A program made the translations under genes and the position numbers. Positions 10,301 to 20,884 of a DNA stretch of 64,000 nt are shown in pieces (the stretch's first letter is position 1; each line of letters begins with the position of its first letter). Origin of the DNA: Stomorhina lunata (lineage: Eukaryota; Arthropoda; Insecta; Diptera; Rhiniidae); the NCBI GenBank assembly GCA_933228675.1, contig OW121743.1, forward strand, positions 50,882,656 through 50,946,655, in the 5' to 3' direction. Below the pieces are notes generated by a model. That model saw only the letters and a list, made by a program, of their open reading frames with translations. It did not search any database and was not told where the DNA came from.

Positions 10301-12962
10301 TAGATAGAAAGTTTTTTTATCAAAAACTTTTCTATAGAAAATTTTTTTAAGAAAAACTTTTCTATAGAAAATTTTTTTATCAAAAATTTTTAATAGAAAA
10401 TTTTTTTAACAAAAATTTTAAGAAAAATTTTTCTATAGAAATTTTTTTTTTTTAATCTTTCTATAGAAAATTTTTTTATCAAAAATTTTTCTATAGAAAA
10501 TTTTTTTATCAAAAATTTTTTCTTTAAAAAAAGTTTTTAACCAAAAATTTTTAGATAGAAAGTTTTTTTATCAAAAACTTTTCTATAGAAAATTTTTTTA
10601 AGAAAAGCTTTTCTATAGAAAATTTTTTTATCAAAAATTTTCAATAGAAAATTTTTTTAACAAAAATTTCAAGAAAAATTTTTCTATAGAAATTTTTTTT
10701 TTTTTAATTTTTCTATAGAAAATTTTTAATCAAAAATTTTTCTATAGAAAATATTTTTATCAAAAATTTTTCTATAGAAAATTTTTTATCAAACATTTTT
10801 CTACAGAAAACTTTTTTATCAAAAATATTTCTACAGAAAATTTTTTTATCAAAAATTTTTCTACAGAAAATTTTTTTATCGAAAATTTTAGGAAATTTTT
10901 TTTATCAAAAATTTTTCTATAAAAAATTTTGTTATCAAAAATTTTTCAATAGAAAATTTTTTTAACAAAAACTTTTCTATAGAAAATTTTTTTAAGAAAA
11001 ACTTTTCTATAAAAAATCCTTTTAAAAAAAACTTTTCTATATAAAATTTTTTATCAAAAATTTTCCAATAGAAAAGTTTTTCTTAAAAGGATTTTTTATA
11101 GAAAAGTTTTTCTTAAAAAAAATTTTCTATAGAAAATTTTCTATAAAAATTTTCTATAAAATATAATTTTTATAATTAATTTTTCTATAAAAAAAATTTT
11201 GGATCGAAAGTATCTAAAAAATGTAAAAAATCTTTAATTGTTTAATATTAGAATTATTTCTGTTTTGAAAAATATTTCCAATATTTTCAAAAATATTTCC
11301 AATGTTTACAATAATAAAAATGTCATGGCAACAATGTTCGATATTTTACTTTTTTGTTCTCTCGAACCATGTATTTTGTGGCTATAAATTGGATTTTGAT
11401 TTGTTTTTTTTTTTCCTAATTTGTTTTTGTCTTGTCTTTAGCAAAACGGCACCAACCAACTCCGCTAACATCCAAATTCCAACTGAATGATTTTAATACT
11501 CATTTTCACGAGTTTTATTAATGATCGTGGTATTTACGAAAATTAAAACAATTGATTGGCTTATGGTGGTATGGGCTGCCTACTTCTGCTTATTCTACCC
11601 ATGTTATTATATGGTGCTGAATCATGGGCATTTGTACAGAGATTTAGAGGGGAAGATTCTACGAAAAATCTTTGGACCAGTTTGCATCAACAATGAATAT
11701 TGACATCGAATAAATCATGAGCTGTATGAGTTATATGCTGACATCAATATAGTAAAGCTCAATTAACAGCAGCGGCTGCGTTGGCTAAGACATGTTGTGC
11801 GAATAAACGAATATAATCCGGCAAGAAAAGTGTTCGAAAACTAACTCGTAAAAGAGGACGTTCGAAACTTCGATGTAAAGATTAAGTGGAGGAAAATTTT
11901 TCAAAGGTTGGCCTACAAAATTGGAGAATATACGCACAAGATCGAAGCGTATGGAATTCTATAATTAGCTCGGCCTTTGACCCTGCAGGTTGTAAATATA
12001 GGCCATTTAAGTAGGTAAGTAAGTTATCGTGCTTTCAACAGACAGACATTGCTCAATCGTTTTAGAATTGTATTAGGATTTAAAATATATATATTCCTTT
12101 TGGTTTTTGAGCTAATATGAAGAAAATTACAAACGAAATGACAATCTTAATATACCCCCCATGTTTTTGATGGAGGGATAATAATTCGTTTATGGACTAG
12201 GGGGTTAGTCTATTAAAAGATCAACTAACTTATATATATATAATTACTTTCACTTTTGTTTCACATAATCAAAACTATATATAAAACGTTTGCCTTAAAA
12301 ACACTTTATCAAACATTTATCCTTTATGAAACACTTTATCACAGACCACTCTTGACCTTACCCAAATCATTTGCAATAATATTTTGAAAATCATAAATTT
12401 TCAAAATTTGATTGTACTCGTTTTTGCTCCACACAATTTCCTTAGGCTTATAGACTTCTTCCGTATACCACTTGCGATGCTCTGCTCCAAAATCTCGTTG
12501 CTTAAGCCATTTTAAATCATATTTTGATTTATGGGCATCTTGCCAATCCACGATTATTGCATTTTCATTCTGGTCGAACGAGACTTTTGCGGCACGTATT
12601 GCCTCAGCATTGTCACAACAACGTTCCCAATTGATTTTACGACTTTTGGTCGTAGCGTGAAAGCAATCATTGCATTGGCAATTATCGCGTAGCCAAACTG
12701 TGGGAAATTTCATTTCACGTTTATTGACTGTTGTACTCTGGACATCGAGTGCCTCACCCTTTCCATCCTCTTTGACAACTATCAATTTACCATCATTCAT
12801 CAGTTGTGTGCTAAGGCAACGTTTAAGTCCATTGCTGCGTGCATTAGCTGCAATATAAGTACTAGTGGTAGTGTTTGCTGCCAAGAGGCAGCTCCACATT
12901 TGCTTTTTTCCAGGAGTATAATTGAAATTTGCTATGAGTCTAACAGAGCGATTGCAAAACAT
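6355..12962 (-). CDS. Gamma-butyrobetaine dioxygenase-like protein (four exons)
   Basis: Fe(II)/2-oxoglutarate-dependent oxygenase of the BBOX1/TMLHE family, which hydroxylates butyrobetaine or trimethyllysine in carnitine synthesis. Exons read from the sequence: 12962-12362, 7378-7252, 7041-6733, 6673-6355; all junctions are GT-AG and in frame (phases 1, 2, 2), giving 451 codons plus TGA. Metal ligands are His267, Asp269 (LHIDLPY) and His412 (RRMLHGR); Arg425 (KRHLIGAYVDWD) is the expected 2-oxoglutarate ligand. A zinc-binding N-domain has Cys95, Cys97, Cys100 and His144. The start is supported by an in-frame TAA four codons upstream. The basic, Ser/Asn-rich first 50 residues could be a mitochondrial presequence, which would suit trimethyllysine dioxygenase, but overall residues look closer to BBOX1. 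Flies have several paralogues, so the substrate is open. Intron 1 is about 5 kb of repeats. Confidence 0.93.
7841..8095 (-). repeat. DINE-like repeat, family B, 3'-terminal fragment (intronic)
   Basis: Begins at its 3' terminus with AACAAGTAAGAAA, then the hairpin arms GTCGGTC and GACC and the ATACCCTTCACCAC block. This matches the copies at 13743, 29351 and 51264. It breaks off after about 250 bases. Confidence 0.75.
8108..8945 (+). pseudogene. Non-LTR retrotransposon reverse transcriptase relic, upstream half (intronic)
   Basis: Decayed reverse transcriptase in the sense opposite to the host gene. Recognisable pieces are RPGKSTIDQIFILRQILE (about 8205-8265), then MLIMFANDIDIMGRT (8581-8625), where the catalytic FADD box reads FAND, then NESKTKLMISTNRQS and the tail KITLYKTLI at about 8921-8950. 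Several stops and frameshifts separate them. The pattern fits an RTE-like family common in insects. The missing C-terminal portion lies beyond the satellite at 11530. Confidence 0.8.
8990..11200. repeat. Degenerate 30-31-bp AT-rich satellite inside intron 1
   Basis: About 70 variable copies of CTATAGAAAATTTTTTTATC followed by AAAAATTTTT. T-run length varies and some units are inverted or truncated, for example near 10015-10060 and 11060-11150. The CTATAG dyad and the CAAAAATTTT half match the arrays at 721, 29460 and 61370. It interrupts the retrotransposon relic, so it arose or was inserted after that relic. It has no coding content. Confidence 0.92.
11530..12022 (+). pseudogene. Non-LTR retrotransposon relic, C-terminal half and 3' end (intronic)
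   Basis: Translating with frameshifts gives LLYGAESWAF..RDLEGKILRKIFGPV (about 11597-11680), then RLRWLRHVVRINEYNPARKVFE and WRKIFQRLAYKIGEYTRKIE. These are the usual C-terminal blocks of RTE-like reverse transcriptases. It ends in AAGTAGGTAAGTAAG, like the short tandem tails of RTE elements. With 8108-8945 it makes one element split by about 2.6 kb. A second remnant of the same 3' end is at 57810-57995. Confidence 0.75.
12023..12190 (-). repeat. DINE-like repeat, family A, 5' fragment (intronic)
   Basis: Reverse complement of the 5' part of family A: CAACAGACAGACATTGCTCA, then the TTGGTTTTTGAGCTAATATG and ATTACAAACGAAATGACAAT blocks, ending near the terminal inverted motif. Only about 165 bases remain. 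Confidence 0.7.
12362..12962 (-). CDS. Exon 1 of the dioxygenase: presequence and zinc-binding N-domain
   Basis: Encodes residues 1-200 plus one base of codon 201. Residues 1-50 are Arg/Asn/Ser/Thr-rich and lack a hydrophobic core, as in mitochondrial targeting sequences. From residue 88 the family signature TVWLRDNCQCNDCFH marks the DUF971-like domain. The donor is GGTAAGG at 12361-12356. Continuing past it would add only VKSGL before a stop, which argues that the splice is real. Confidence 0.9.
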
Positions 12963-13574
12963 GTTTATAATTTAGATTTTAACGTCTGCTCGAACGAAAA
13001 TGAACAACCATGACCGACCAAGCAATTGCTTTCAAATGAATTTGCAATGAGAAGTCGAAAATTAAATATCAATGATTGGATGACTTTATTGGACAAGTGG
13101 ACAATAACCCGGTTTATCAGCTGATATGGAGATAAGAAATTGAATGGTTTAATATTCGAAAGATTATGTAGCGAAAAAAATAGTATGTTTAAGATAATGC
13201 ATTGAAATGGACAAACAATTTGTACAAATTTCAATTGTTTGCTGATAAGGAATACACTGGAAAAATATAAATATAAATACGAGTGACTAGACTACAACAA
13301 ATTTACGACTAGACCATGACAAGACTAAGACAAATCAATACTATTTACTTTTTTCACTAAAACATATTTGTACTTTTATTGTAATACAATAAATATACAC
13401 AGTAAGTACATGATCATAATCCAATTCTCAGTTAATTGTTTATCTGTAAGTGGGGAAAAAATTGTTAGACAATAATACTAATAGCAAGAGTAAGATGAAG
13501 CCCTCCTGCAGTCTAGAGTTGAAACTGATACACCTACGTCGAAGTACTGAGATAAAAAACTATGTTTACACATA
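12963..13574. other. 5' flank of the dioxygenase gene
   Basis: Should hold the promoter and 5' UTR of the minus-strand gene, but no TATA box or initiator stands out. At about 13276-13330 the text GACTAGACTACAAC..GACTAGACCATGAC is a loose reverse-strand echo of the 11-bp satellite. No other gene is visible. Confidence 0.4.
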
Positions 13575-14703
13575 TGGGTATTTCCATGAAATGGCCCACC
13601 GCTAGTAAAAAATTCAAAAATAATTTTTGAATAAAAGTTTTATTTTTTTGCTAAAAACTTCTGAAAATATACATATGTTAAATTAAAATATAATAATGTT
13701 GAAATATGTATGATGGTAAAAAGTGTCACGTACTTAAAACGAAACAAGTAAGAAATTGCTATAGTCGGTCAAGCCCGATCATACGATACCCTTCACCACT
13801 AAGTTCAAAGGTGTTATTTTTCCTATATAAAGATAAATATTTGCTAAATTTTGCCATCATACAAACATTTTCTCAAAACATATATATTAAAGCTGCTTCC
13901 GACATTTGGACATATATGAGAGCTAGGGTCAAATGTGGACCGATTATCTCGAAATTTGGCAAATTGATTACAGTTGTTACAAAAATTATGTATGAAAAAA
14001 ATAAACACCCATTATCTTCAGATTTAGGAGCGTTTTAGTGATTTTTGTCTCATTTAGTGCGTTTTTAAAGAAAAGTTTGTAAGGGAGCTATGGTCAAATA
14101 TGGACCGATTTTGACGAAATTTGGTACAGTGATTTTAGTTTACATAAGCAATATTTGATTTAAATTTTAATAGCCATTATCAAAAAAAAATGATCTGTGC
14201 CAAATTTCATCAAATTATCTTTAGAATTGCAACCTGCAGTTTGATCACAAGGTTTACATGGCCAGCCAGCCGTCTAGCCAGCCAGCCAGCCAGACGAACG
14301 GACGGACATCGCTAAATCGACTCAGAAAGTGATTCTAAGAATATTGGTATACTAAAAGGTGAGTCTAAGACAAATATTTCCATGCTTTACATACATCAGC
14401 ACAAACTTATAATACCCTTTCCACCTATGGTGGTGAAGGGTATAATTATTGGCTTTTCTTAGCCAACCCATGCATACATGTTTTTGAACAAAAGATGATT
14501 ATAAAGGTACATTAATAACCTTTATAAAAGTATTTTTTCCGAAGAATGTAAGTCAACTTTGATTGCACGGAACTTGGGTACCCAGTACTCAATTTTGCAA
14601 TACATATACTTTTTGGAAAGAACTCATCACATTCCAATCCATTTCTATTTTCACAATATTCAAAGACGTACGAGTGTCACGTGCCTAACCATGGAAATAC
14701 CCA
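13575..14703. mobile_element. Small element with 14-bp inverted ends TGGGTATTTCCATG and TA duplication
   Basis: TGGGTATTTCCATG starts at 13575 and its reverse complement ends at 14703. Each is flanked outside by TA, the target of Tc1/mariner-like elements. Inside there is no transposase; most of the length is a DINE family B copy. The repeats are short, so the element is plausible rather than proven. Confidence 0.5.
13743..14454 (-). repeat. DINE-like repeat, family B, near-complete copy
   Basis: Read on the minus strand it runs from ATACCCTTCACCACCATAGG through a (GTCY/GGCT)n block (GTCCGTCCG, then repeated GGCT, near 14262-14310) to a 3' hairpin (GATCGGGCTTGACCGACTAT) and CTTACTTGTTT. That order (inverted 5' motif, microsatellite, 3' hairpin) is the architecture of DINE-1/Helentron-associated elements. 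It has no coding capacity; open frames in it are fortuitous. Confidence 0.8.
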
Positions 14704-15370
14704 TACTTTCTGTGAAATTTCTAAAGTCATGAAAAAATAACTATGTACGGACACCACTACGCACTATGGCATTTCTGCAGCGAAAAAAAAACAACATTTT
14801 TGACCACCTCTTTTGAAAAATCTAATGATAAAGTTCTATAGAGAAGAGTCCAGGTATTAAGGACCAATAATTATGTTTAAGAAAAAGTCATATTATATGT
14901 TATAAAAAAGATATTGAAATGTGCTTAATGTTCTAAAATGATGAAATGATGAAAAAGTGATGAAATTTTTCATCAGACTCAGTAGCTCGTGCATCGAAAC
15001 TAGTTTCACAACTTTAATCTTTATGTCGATTTAATTAAAATACTAAAGAAAATAACTTAATTTCGCATATAGTTTAGGAGATATCAGGAAATTAAAAAGG
15101 TTCTACAAAATTCTTTGTTTTTTGTTTTTCTTTGGACTAAAACTAAGTCGGCTTGATTTTCTCGGTGCTCCCACCATAACCGTGAATAGCGAAAGTCTAT
15201 TATTTTGATTGAGCAAAAAAAAAATCACCCAAATTTACCGATCGTAGAACAAAGTTCATAATTTTCTAAGAAAAAAGTCAAGTAATTGTTACTCATAATT
15301 TAAGCAAAAAGTGTTGCAATCGTTTAGGCTTAACTTTTTAATCAAATTGCATTCAAGTGTAAGTACAAGC
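14704..15370. other. AT-rich non-coding stretch
   Basis: Short direct motifs such as ATGATGAAATGATGAAAAAG at 14938 are the only structure seen. No gene. Confidence 0.4.
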
Positions 15371-15806
15371 CAGGTACCCATAGGTACCTGCAAAGCTCTT
15401 TTTTGGCTCAACTTATAAACGTATGCCAAAAATTTTGTTGTGTATTGCAGCTTATTTATTGAGATGAAAAATAAGTGAAAAAATGGGGATCCAAATCAGG
15501 TATCCCAAAGAGTAAACGGATTTCAACCAAAATAAGAAGAGCTCTTTGTTGAATAAACTAAAAGACGTGTGCTGAATTTAATCAAATTGTTGAGAATTCC
15601 GGCTTATACAACAAAAATTAGTGAAAAATGATGGGTCCAAGGCAGGTACCTCAAAGAGTCAAGAGATTTCAAAAAAATTAGTAGATCTTTTGTTTTGATC
15701 AAGTAATAGACGTTTGTCGAAGTTCATCAAATTCTTTTGAGAATTACGACTTGTACATTAAGAAGAAAAATTGGTGAAAAATGGGGGTCCAAGGCAGGTA
15801 TCTCAA
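15371..15806. repeat. Degenerate ~148-bp tandem repeat, three units
   Basis: Units share GGTCCAAGGCAGGTAYCTCA, a block GAGATTTCAA..AAATTAG, TGAATAA/GATCAAGTAA..AGACGTKTG, and AAATTGTTGAGAATT. Units run roughly 15371-15510, 15511-15657 and 15658-15806. Divergence between units is considerable, so this is old. Confidence 0.6.
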
Positions 15807-16104
15807 AAAGGCGATTTCGACAATTTTTTTAATTTTTCTCATCCATATAAAACTGAACAAGTATTCAAAATTTCATCGTTGTTGGATCACTAATTCTATT
15901 TTTTGCTCTTCGGTGTATTAAGAGATACTACTGCGCTACGTGACAAAAGACAAATAAAAACCCAAAGATTTTGGACCTGAGTAATATTTTTTTTATGTTA
16001 AAAAAAACCTCAATGAAATGTCGGAGAATAAAACCAAGTATACCATTTTGATAGTCTTTGACCAAATTTTCATAAAATGCGACGCATTTTAAAAATCTGA
16101 TTTT

Positions 16105-16255
16105 TGTTTTTTTAGAAAAATATAACAGTTATTTTTGATTTTTATTTTTTGAGCAAAAATAACAGTTTTTTTAATTTCATCTTTTCGAGCAAAAATAAAT
16201 GTTATTTTTTAACTTTTATTTTTTCGTGCAAAAATAGCAGTTATATTTGTGTTTT
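16105..16255. repeat. Hairpin-forming repeat cluster, TTTTCGAGCAAAAA type
   Basis: Three to four units in which ATTTTTATTTTTT and AAAAATAA..TTATTTTT flank a TCGAGC or TGAGCA spacer. A second cluster of the same unit is at 17632-17750, so the two may be the ends of one element of about 1.65 kb. Confidence 0.55.
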
Positions 16256-17009
16256 AACGGGTTAGAGGGTGATAGCACTAGGGCTTTGATTAAATCAATA
16301 AAACACAAACAGCCTAATTTATAAACAAACTATAATAGGTTTTAAAGCTACTATAAGTTAAAATGGGAAAAATTGAATTTATAAAAGGAAAAATATTTTA
16401 TTAAACTGTTATAACCTATCATAAAATTTGAAATTTTTATTGTGGCCTCAACCCAACTATAAGCATACAATAAAAAGTTTGGTTGCTTAAAAATTTGATA
16501 ATTGCGACTTTTTTTTATTTTTAACACATTTGATAGCAAACAAAATGATTTTTTATATAAATTTTAATACATTAATTGAAAAAGGAATAAGATTTTTATA
16601 TTATTTAATACTATTTATCTGCGATTAAAGAAAAAAGACTTTATAAATGCATTTTTATTGATCCTTACAACAAATCGATAATTCATTTCTCCTTATTCAA
16701 AAATATGTTGATTCTACCTAAAGTAGCGCCTTACCATATATACATTCATATGTATACTTTCACAGTATATCTTATATTAAATCAGTAGATTGCTTAGCGG
16801 CACGATTTTCCAAAATCTTGAAAAAAGTAACCAGATTGGAGTAAATTTTCTTCAAAATGTTTTTTAATTAAAAAATAATTTTTAATAAGAAAAATTAAAA
16901 AAGTGAAAATGACCTGGTCCGATTTGAACACTGGCATCAATAAAGATACATTTTTTAATGTAATTAAAGAACTAAATTAAAAAAAAAAAAAAAAATTCTT
17001 GCTTAATTC
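16256..17009. other. AT-rich stretch between hairpin clusters
   Basis: No gene is supported. An A run lies at about 16980-16995, next to the tRNA-like sequence that follows. Confidence 0.4.
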
Positions 17010-17085
17010 TTCACTGAGATTTGAACTCACGACTTACGACTGCTAGGCGGAGACACTACCCACTGAGCTACTTCATATACCGAAA
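17010..17085 (-). repeat. tRNA-like sequence, probably SINE head or tRNA pseudogene
   Basis: On the minus strand TAGCTCAGTGGGTAG fits a pol III A box and GAGTTCAAATCTC fits a B box, about 35 bases apart, as in tRNAs. The T run after it could stop pol III. The segment ATATGAAGTAGCTCAGTGG recurs at 58003, which favours a dispersed SINE. I cannot draw a clean cloverleaf, so I do not call a working tRNA. Confidence 0.55.
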
Positions 17086-17631
17086 TTTTTTCAAATTGTA
17101 ATTTACTTATATAATTTTTATTTGAACAGCACAAAATGACAATTTGAAACGTGGTATTACCAACATAAAAGCACAAAAACTATAAAAGTGTGTAATTGTT
17201 ATAATATGTTCATAACATGTTTATAAAATCAAATTTTTATTAATGGCTTATTAAACAATAAGTGTATGATAAATATTGTAAGCTTATAAGCCAAAATATA
17301 AAATTTTTATAAATTGGACCGAAAATGTTTCTATAAACTTTATAAAAATATTATTTATTAACAGTTTTAATTGTGTTTTAGAGTTTATGTTTTAGGGATA
17401 AGTATTATATTTTAATTTTAAGTTTAGGGTAAGTTTTATAATATGTATTATTTATTTATTAATTACACCGACGTTGTTTCGGATTTTTAACTCGGGTTGT
17501 TGATGATCTTAACTTTCTTGACACTTTCTTTTTTACATTTTTCTTTTGTGAAGTTGGTTGTAGTTTGTTGAGTTAGAGATGGACCTGTCAGTGATATTAG
17601 TAGGGTTCGCAGTGTTCACCGCGTGAACAAT
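17086..17631. other. AT-rich stretch, no gene seen
   Basis: Contains TTTATTTATTTATTAATTAC-like simple sequence near 17450 and a more GC-rich patch, GTTCACCGCGTGAAC, near 17617. No protein match is recognised. Confidence 0.4.
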
Positions 17632-17750
17632 TTGACTTTTATTATTTCGAGCATGAATAAAAGTAAGTTTTGATTTTTATTTTATCGAGCAGAAATAAAA
17701 GTTATTTTTTTTACTTTTATTTTTTCGAGAAGAAATAAAAGTTATTCAGT
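17632..17750. repeat. Second cluster of TTTTCGAGCAAAAA hairpin units
   Basis: Units ACTTTTATT..TCGAGCA..AATAAAAGT form near-perfect short hairpins. They match 16105-16255. Confidence 0.55.
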
Positions 17751-18874
17751 ATCAGTATAAAAATTTAATGTGAAAAGCATTTGAGAAGCATTTAACTACA
17801 CTACAGCTGATCTTTTTATACCCACCATCAAAAAGAATGGGGGTATATTGAGATAGTCATTCCGTTTGTAATTTCCTTAATATTGGCTCAAAAACCAAAA
17901 TTGAAGTATATTCTGAATCCTTATGAAATTCTAAGATGATTGAGCGATGTCCGTCTGTCTGTCTGTTGTCGGCACGATAAAACCCTAACGAAAGGATATA
18001 GGTCACTAAAATTTGTCATAAATATTCTTTATTTCTTGGAAAATTTGGACAATAGCTCCCGTATAACCTCGTCCAGGCTAATCGCTAATTTGCTTATAAA
18101 TGACAAATTATAACAGCTATATTGACAAAAACTGGTATCTAGAAGTTTTACATAGTAGCACTAGGCAGCATATCAAATTTCATCGAAATCGGTTCACATT
18201 TAACAATAGCTCCCATAACAAAAAACAAACGGAAACAGCCTAAATTCCACCTGAAGTACACTTAAATGCCAATAAATCTAAAACTATAACAGATATAACC
18301 ACTAAATTTAGTAAGAGGCGGTCTTATGTCAATGCCAATGTGCAAAATTTTGTCGCAATCGGTCACCAATTGCACATAGCTCCCATATAAAAAACTTACG
18401 GAAACACAAAAATACAAAAAGAAAAGACGGTTTATGTCCGTCTGTCCGTCAGATAAAAGCGCGATAGCGCCTTAACAAAAAGAGCTAGAGGAACAAAATT
18501 TTACAAAAGTATTTTTGATATCTTGAAAAAGTTGTGTACTCAAAACGGACCGATCCGGAAAATACATTAATGCTGATAAATTGAATACATTTGTAATAGC
18601 TATCATGACTAAATTTATATTAGAGAAGTACTGACCAATAGTGGCATATATTGGTCAGTATATCAAATTTTATAAGAATCGGTGAATATTTGGCTATAGC
18701 TTTCATATAAAAAACATTCCCGAAAACCAAAAAAATGTAGCAAGGGCAAGTTAATAGCTAATCAATTAGAAACTATGATAGATATGGCCACAAAATTTTG
18801 CAAGAGTAAGTTCTATATAAATACCAGCCATTGTGTATAATTTTGTTACAATCGGTCAACATTTGGCTATAATT

Positions 18875-18876
<2 letters not shown>

Positions 18877-18924
<48 letters not shown>
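18877..18924. repeat. (TA)n microsatellite
   Basis: About 24 TA units inside the family A element. A TA run at this place next to the GTCY block is typical of mini-me/DINE-type repeats. Confidence 0.95.
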
Positions 18925-18925
<1 letters not shown>

Positions 18926-19591
18926 CATCCCCATTTTATATCTACAATCAAAAAGGTTCGGAGGTACAAGCAGCATATTAAGATTGCACCAATGTCCAGA
19001 CTTTATATACCGTATTAGGAACTCCTAACAAAATATATGGACCTGTCGTATTACTATCAGCATGTTTATTCTAACTAAATTTTAAGCTAAACGAAAGGCA
19101 TTTACCAACTTATTAATGTAAAACCACACCAGGTTACGATACCGAATTTTGTTCAAAGTAAATACTAGGGAATCCACTTACACACTTTTAAATGCTGAAC
19201 TATAAAGCTTCTGCAACCGAATAATAATACCAATTAGCGCAACAACTTTTTTCGAATTTGGTCCACATTTTGAATTAGCTGCACCCTCGTACACTAGTCG
19301 GCAGAATTATTTTGACATACCAGCTGTTTTTCTTCTTTTTCTATTTCGGGTCCTATGCAATTAAAAAAAATAAATTAAAATTATTGAAAATAGTAAAAAA
19401 TATTGTAATTTATTAGAAAATAAAAGACCTTTCATATTTTAAAAGTTTTGTATAAAGCGTGCTCTAAATAAAATTTGTAGTTGGATTTTCTTAAATAAAA
19501 ATCAAACCTTTTAATATAAAAACTCTACAAAATACGCAAACATAATGACATATTATACAAAATCATTTAGCATTAAAATGTTTACTTAGTA

Positions 19592-20596
19592 CTAGGGTTT
19601 TGCAAAATTATCGACTTTTTTCGGAAACCCTCCCATTAAAGATTTTACAGTTGCTTCCGATACCTTTTTGGAGCATGTGTTCCACCTGCGTTTAAAATTG
19701 GACACGTTCTTGGAAATTTTTCCTGTGTTCTTCAATTCCTTTTTTACCAGAGCCCAATACCTTTCCACAGGCCGAAGTTCTGGACAGTTAGGTGGATTTG
19801 CCTCTCGTGGTACAAAAATGACATTATTCTTTGAGTACCACTCAAGTGCATTTTTTCCATAATGGCATGATGCCAAATCGGGCCAAAAAAATGTAGTCAC
19901 TCTGTGCTCTCTTAAAAAGTGTAACAACCGTTTTTGTAGGCACTCCTTTATAAAAATTTCTGTGTTTATTGTGCCAGATGCCACAAATACTTTACTTCTT
20001 TTGCCACAACTACAAATAGCTTGCCACATGAGAAACTTCTTAGGGAATTTTGTTTGTTTTTTTGTGCGAAACTCTTGCCGAACATTGCCCCGTTTATCAG
20101 CAACATAAAAATGTTGATCAGGAAGTTGAGAAAAGTCTGCCAGTACGTATGTTTCATCATCCATCACACAACAGGTGTATTTTTTTATAAAATCAGACTT
20201 CAATTTTTTCGCTCGTTTTTTTGCTTCTAAGTTCTTTATAGCATTGCGATCTGGAACCTTTTGGACTTTGTATGTCTTCAGTCCAGCATAAGCTTTGACT
20301 CTATGTGCAAAATTCGTAGAACATTTCACCGTACGAGCTGCTTTTCTTAAAGAAGTGTTAGGCGCTCTTCGAAAGAGTCGCTCGACTTCTTTTGCCTTAC
20401 CAATATCTGCAGAACCTTTTTTCCTCCCTGATCCAGGTTTTCTTTCAATGCTCAGGTTTTCCTTATACCGTCTGATGGCATTAGAAACCGTTCGAGGGTA
20501 AACTTTCAAATTTTTAGCTATTTTTTTAAAAGTCCATGACGGATTTTTTTGAAAAGTTTTAATTATATTTTCACGAACTTTTTTTTCGCAGTTCAT
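19592..20596 (-). CDS. DD37E transposase, intact ORF
   Basis: 334-residue DNA transposase that would cut and paste the element. The N-terminal 110 residues form paired helix-turn-helix domains (WTFKKIAKNLKVYPRTVSNA and SLRKAARTVKCSTNFAHRV) with a basic GRKKG linker near 57-61. The catalytic triad is Asp147 (VMDDETYV), Asp240 (FFWPDLASCHYG) and Glu278 (LRPVERYW). With 37 residues between the last two, this is the DD37E class (ITmD37E-like) first known from mosquitoes. No stop or frameshift interrupts it, and the ATG is followed at once by the expected fold. Length fits the family. Activity also needs good inverted repeats, which are imperfect here. Confidence 0.92.
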   Translation of the reverse strand: MNCEKKVRENIIKTFQKNPSWTFKKIAKNLKVYPRTVSNAIRRYKENLSIERKPGSGRKKGSADIGKAKEVERLFRRAPNTSLRKAARTVKCSTNFAHRVKAYAGLKTYKVQKVPDRNAIKNLEAKKRAKKLKSDFIKKYTCCVMDDETYVLADFSQLPDQHFYVADKRGNVRQEFRTKKQTKFPKKFLMWQAICSCGKRSKVFVASGTINTEIFIKECLQKRLLHFLREHRVTTFFWPDLASCHYGKNALEWYSKNNVIFVPREANPPNCPELRPVERYWALVKKELKNTGKISKNVSNFKRRWNTCSKKVSEATVKSLMGGFPKKVDNFAKP

Positions 20597-20884
20597 TTTG
20601 ATTGAAATAACTATTGAAAATTAATAATTTCTAAAATAATAGTATCTGACATATCTATAGAAACTAACTTGATCAAAAAATAAATTATTTCTTGCACTAT
20701 GGATAAATTTTGTCTAAAATAGTAAATGCATATTTTTTTTAGAACACTCTTTAATTTTTTTTTAATTGAAACTAAAAAAGGAAATTTTAGGATGTGGCAT
20801 AAGTATTTTGACATATTTTTACAGAGCGTATTTAAAAAAATTGGGAGCTTCAAGGTCAACAAAAATTAATAATAATTATTTAAA

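Noticed and set aside
12965..13234. 89-codon minus-strand frame just upstream of the dioxygenase start
   Set aside because: No similarity to a known protein or splice connection; it lies in the 5' flank.
13276..13330. Seed of the 11-bp satellite in reverse orientation
   Set aside because: Only GACTAGAC-type fragments match; the spacing is irregular and could be chance.
17010..17085. Functional tRNA gene
   Set aside because: A and B boxes are present, but I cannot pair the acceptor and anticodon stems convincingly and part of it recurs elsewhere, so SINE or pseudogene is more likely.
20021..20501. Plus-strand frames opposite the DD37E transposase
   Set aside because: Shadows of the minus-strand gene with no independent support.
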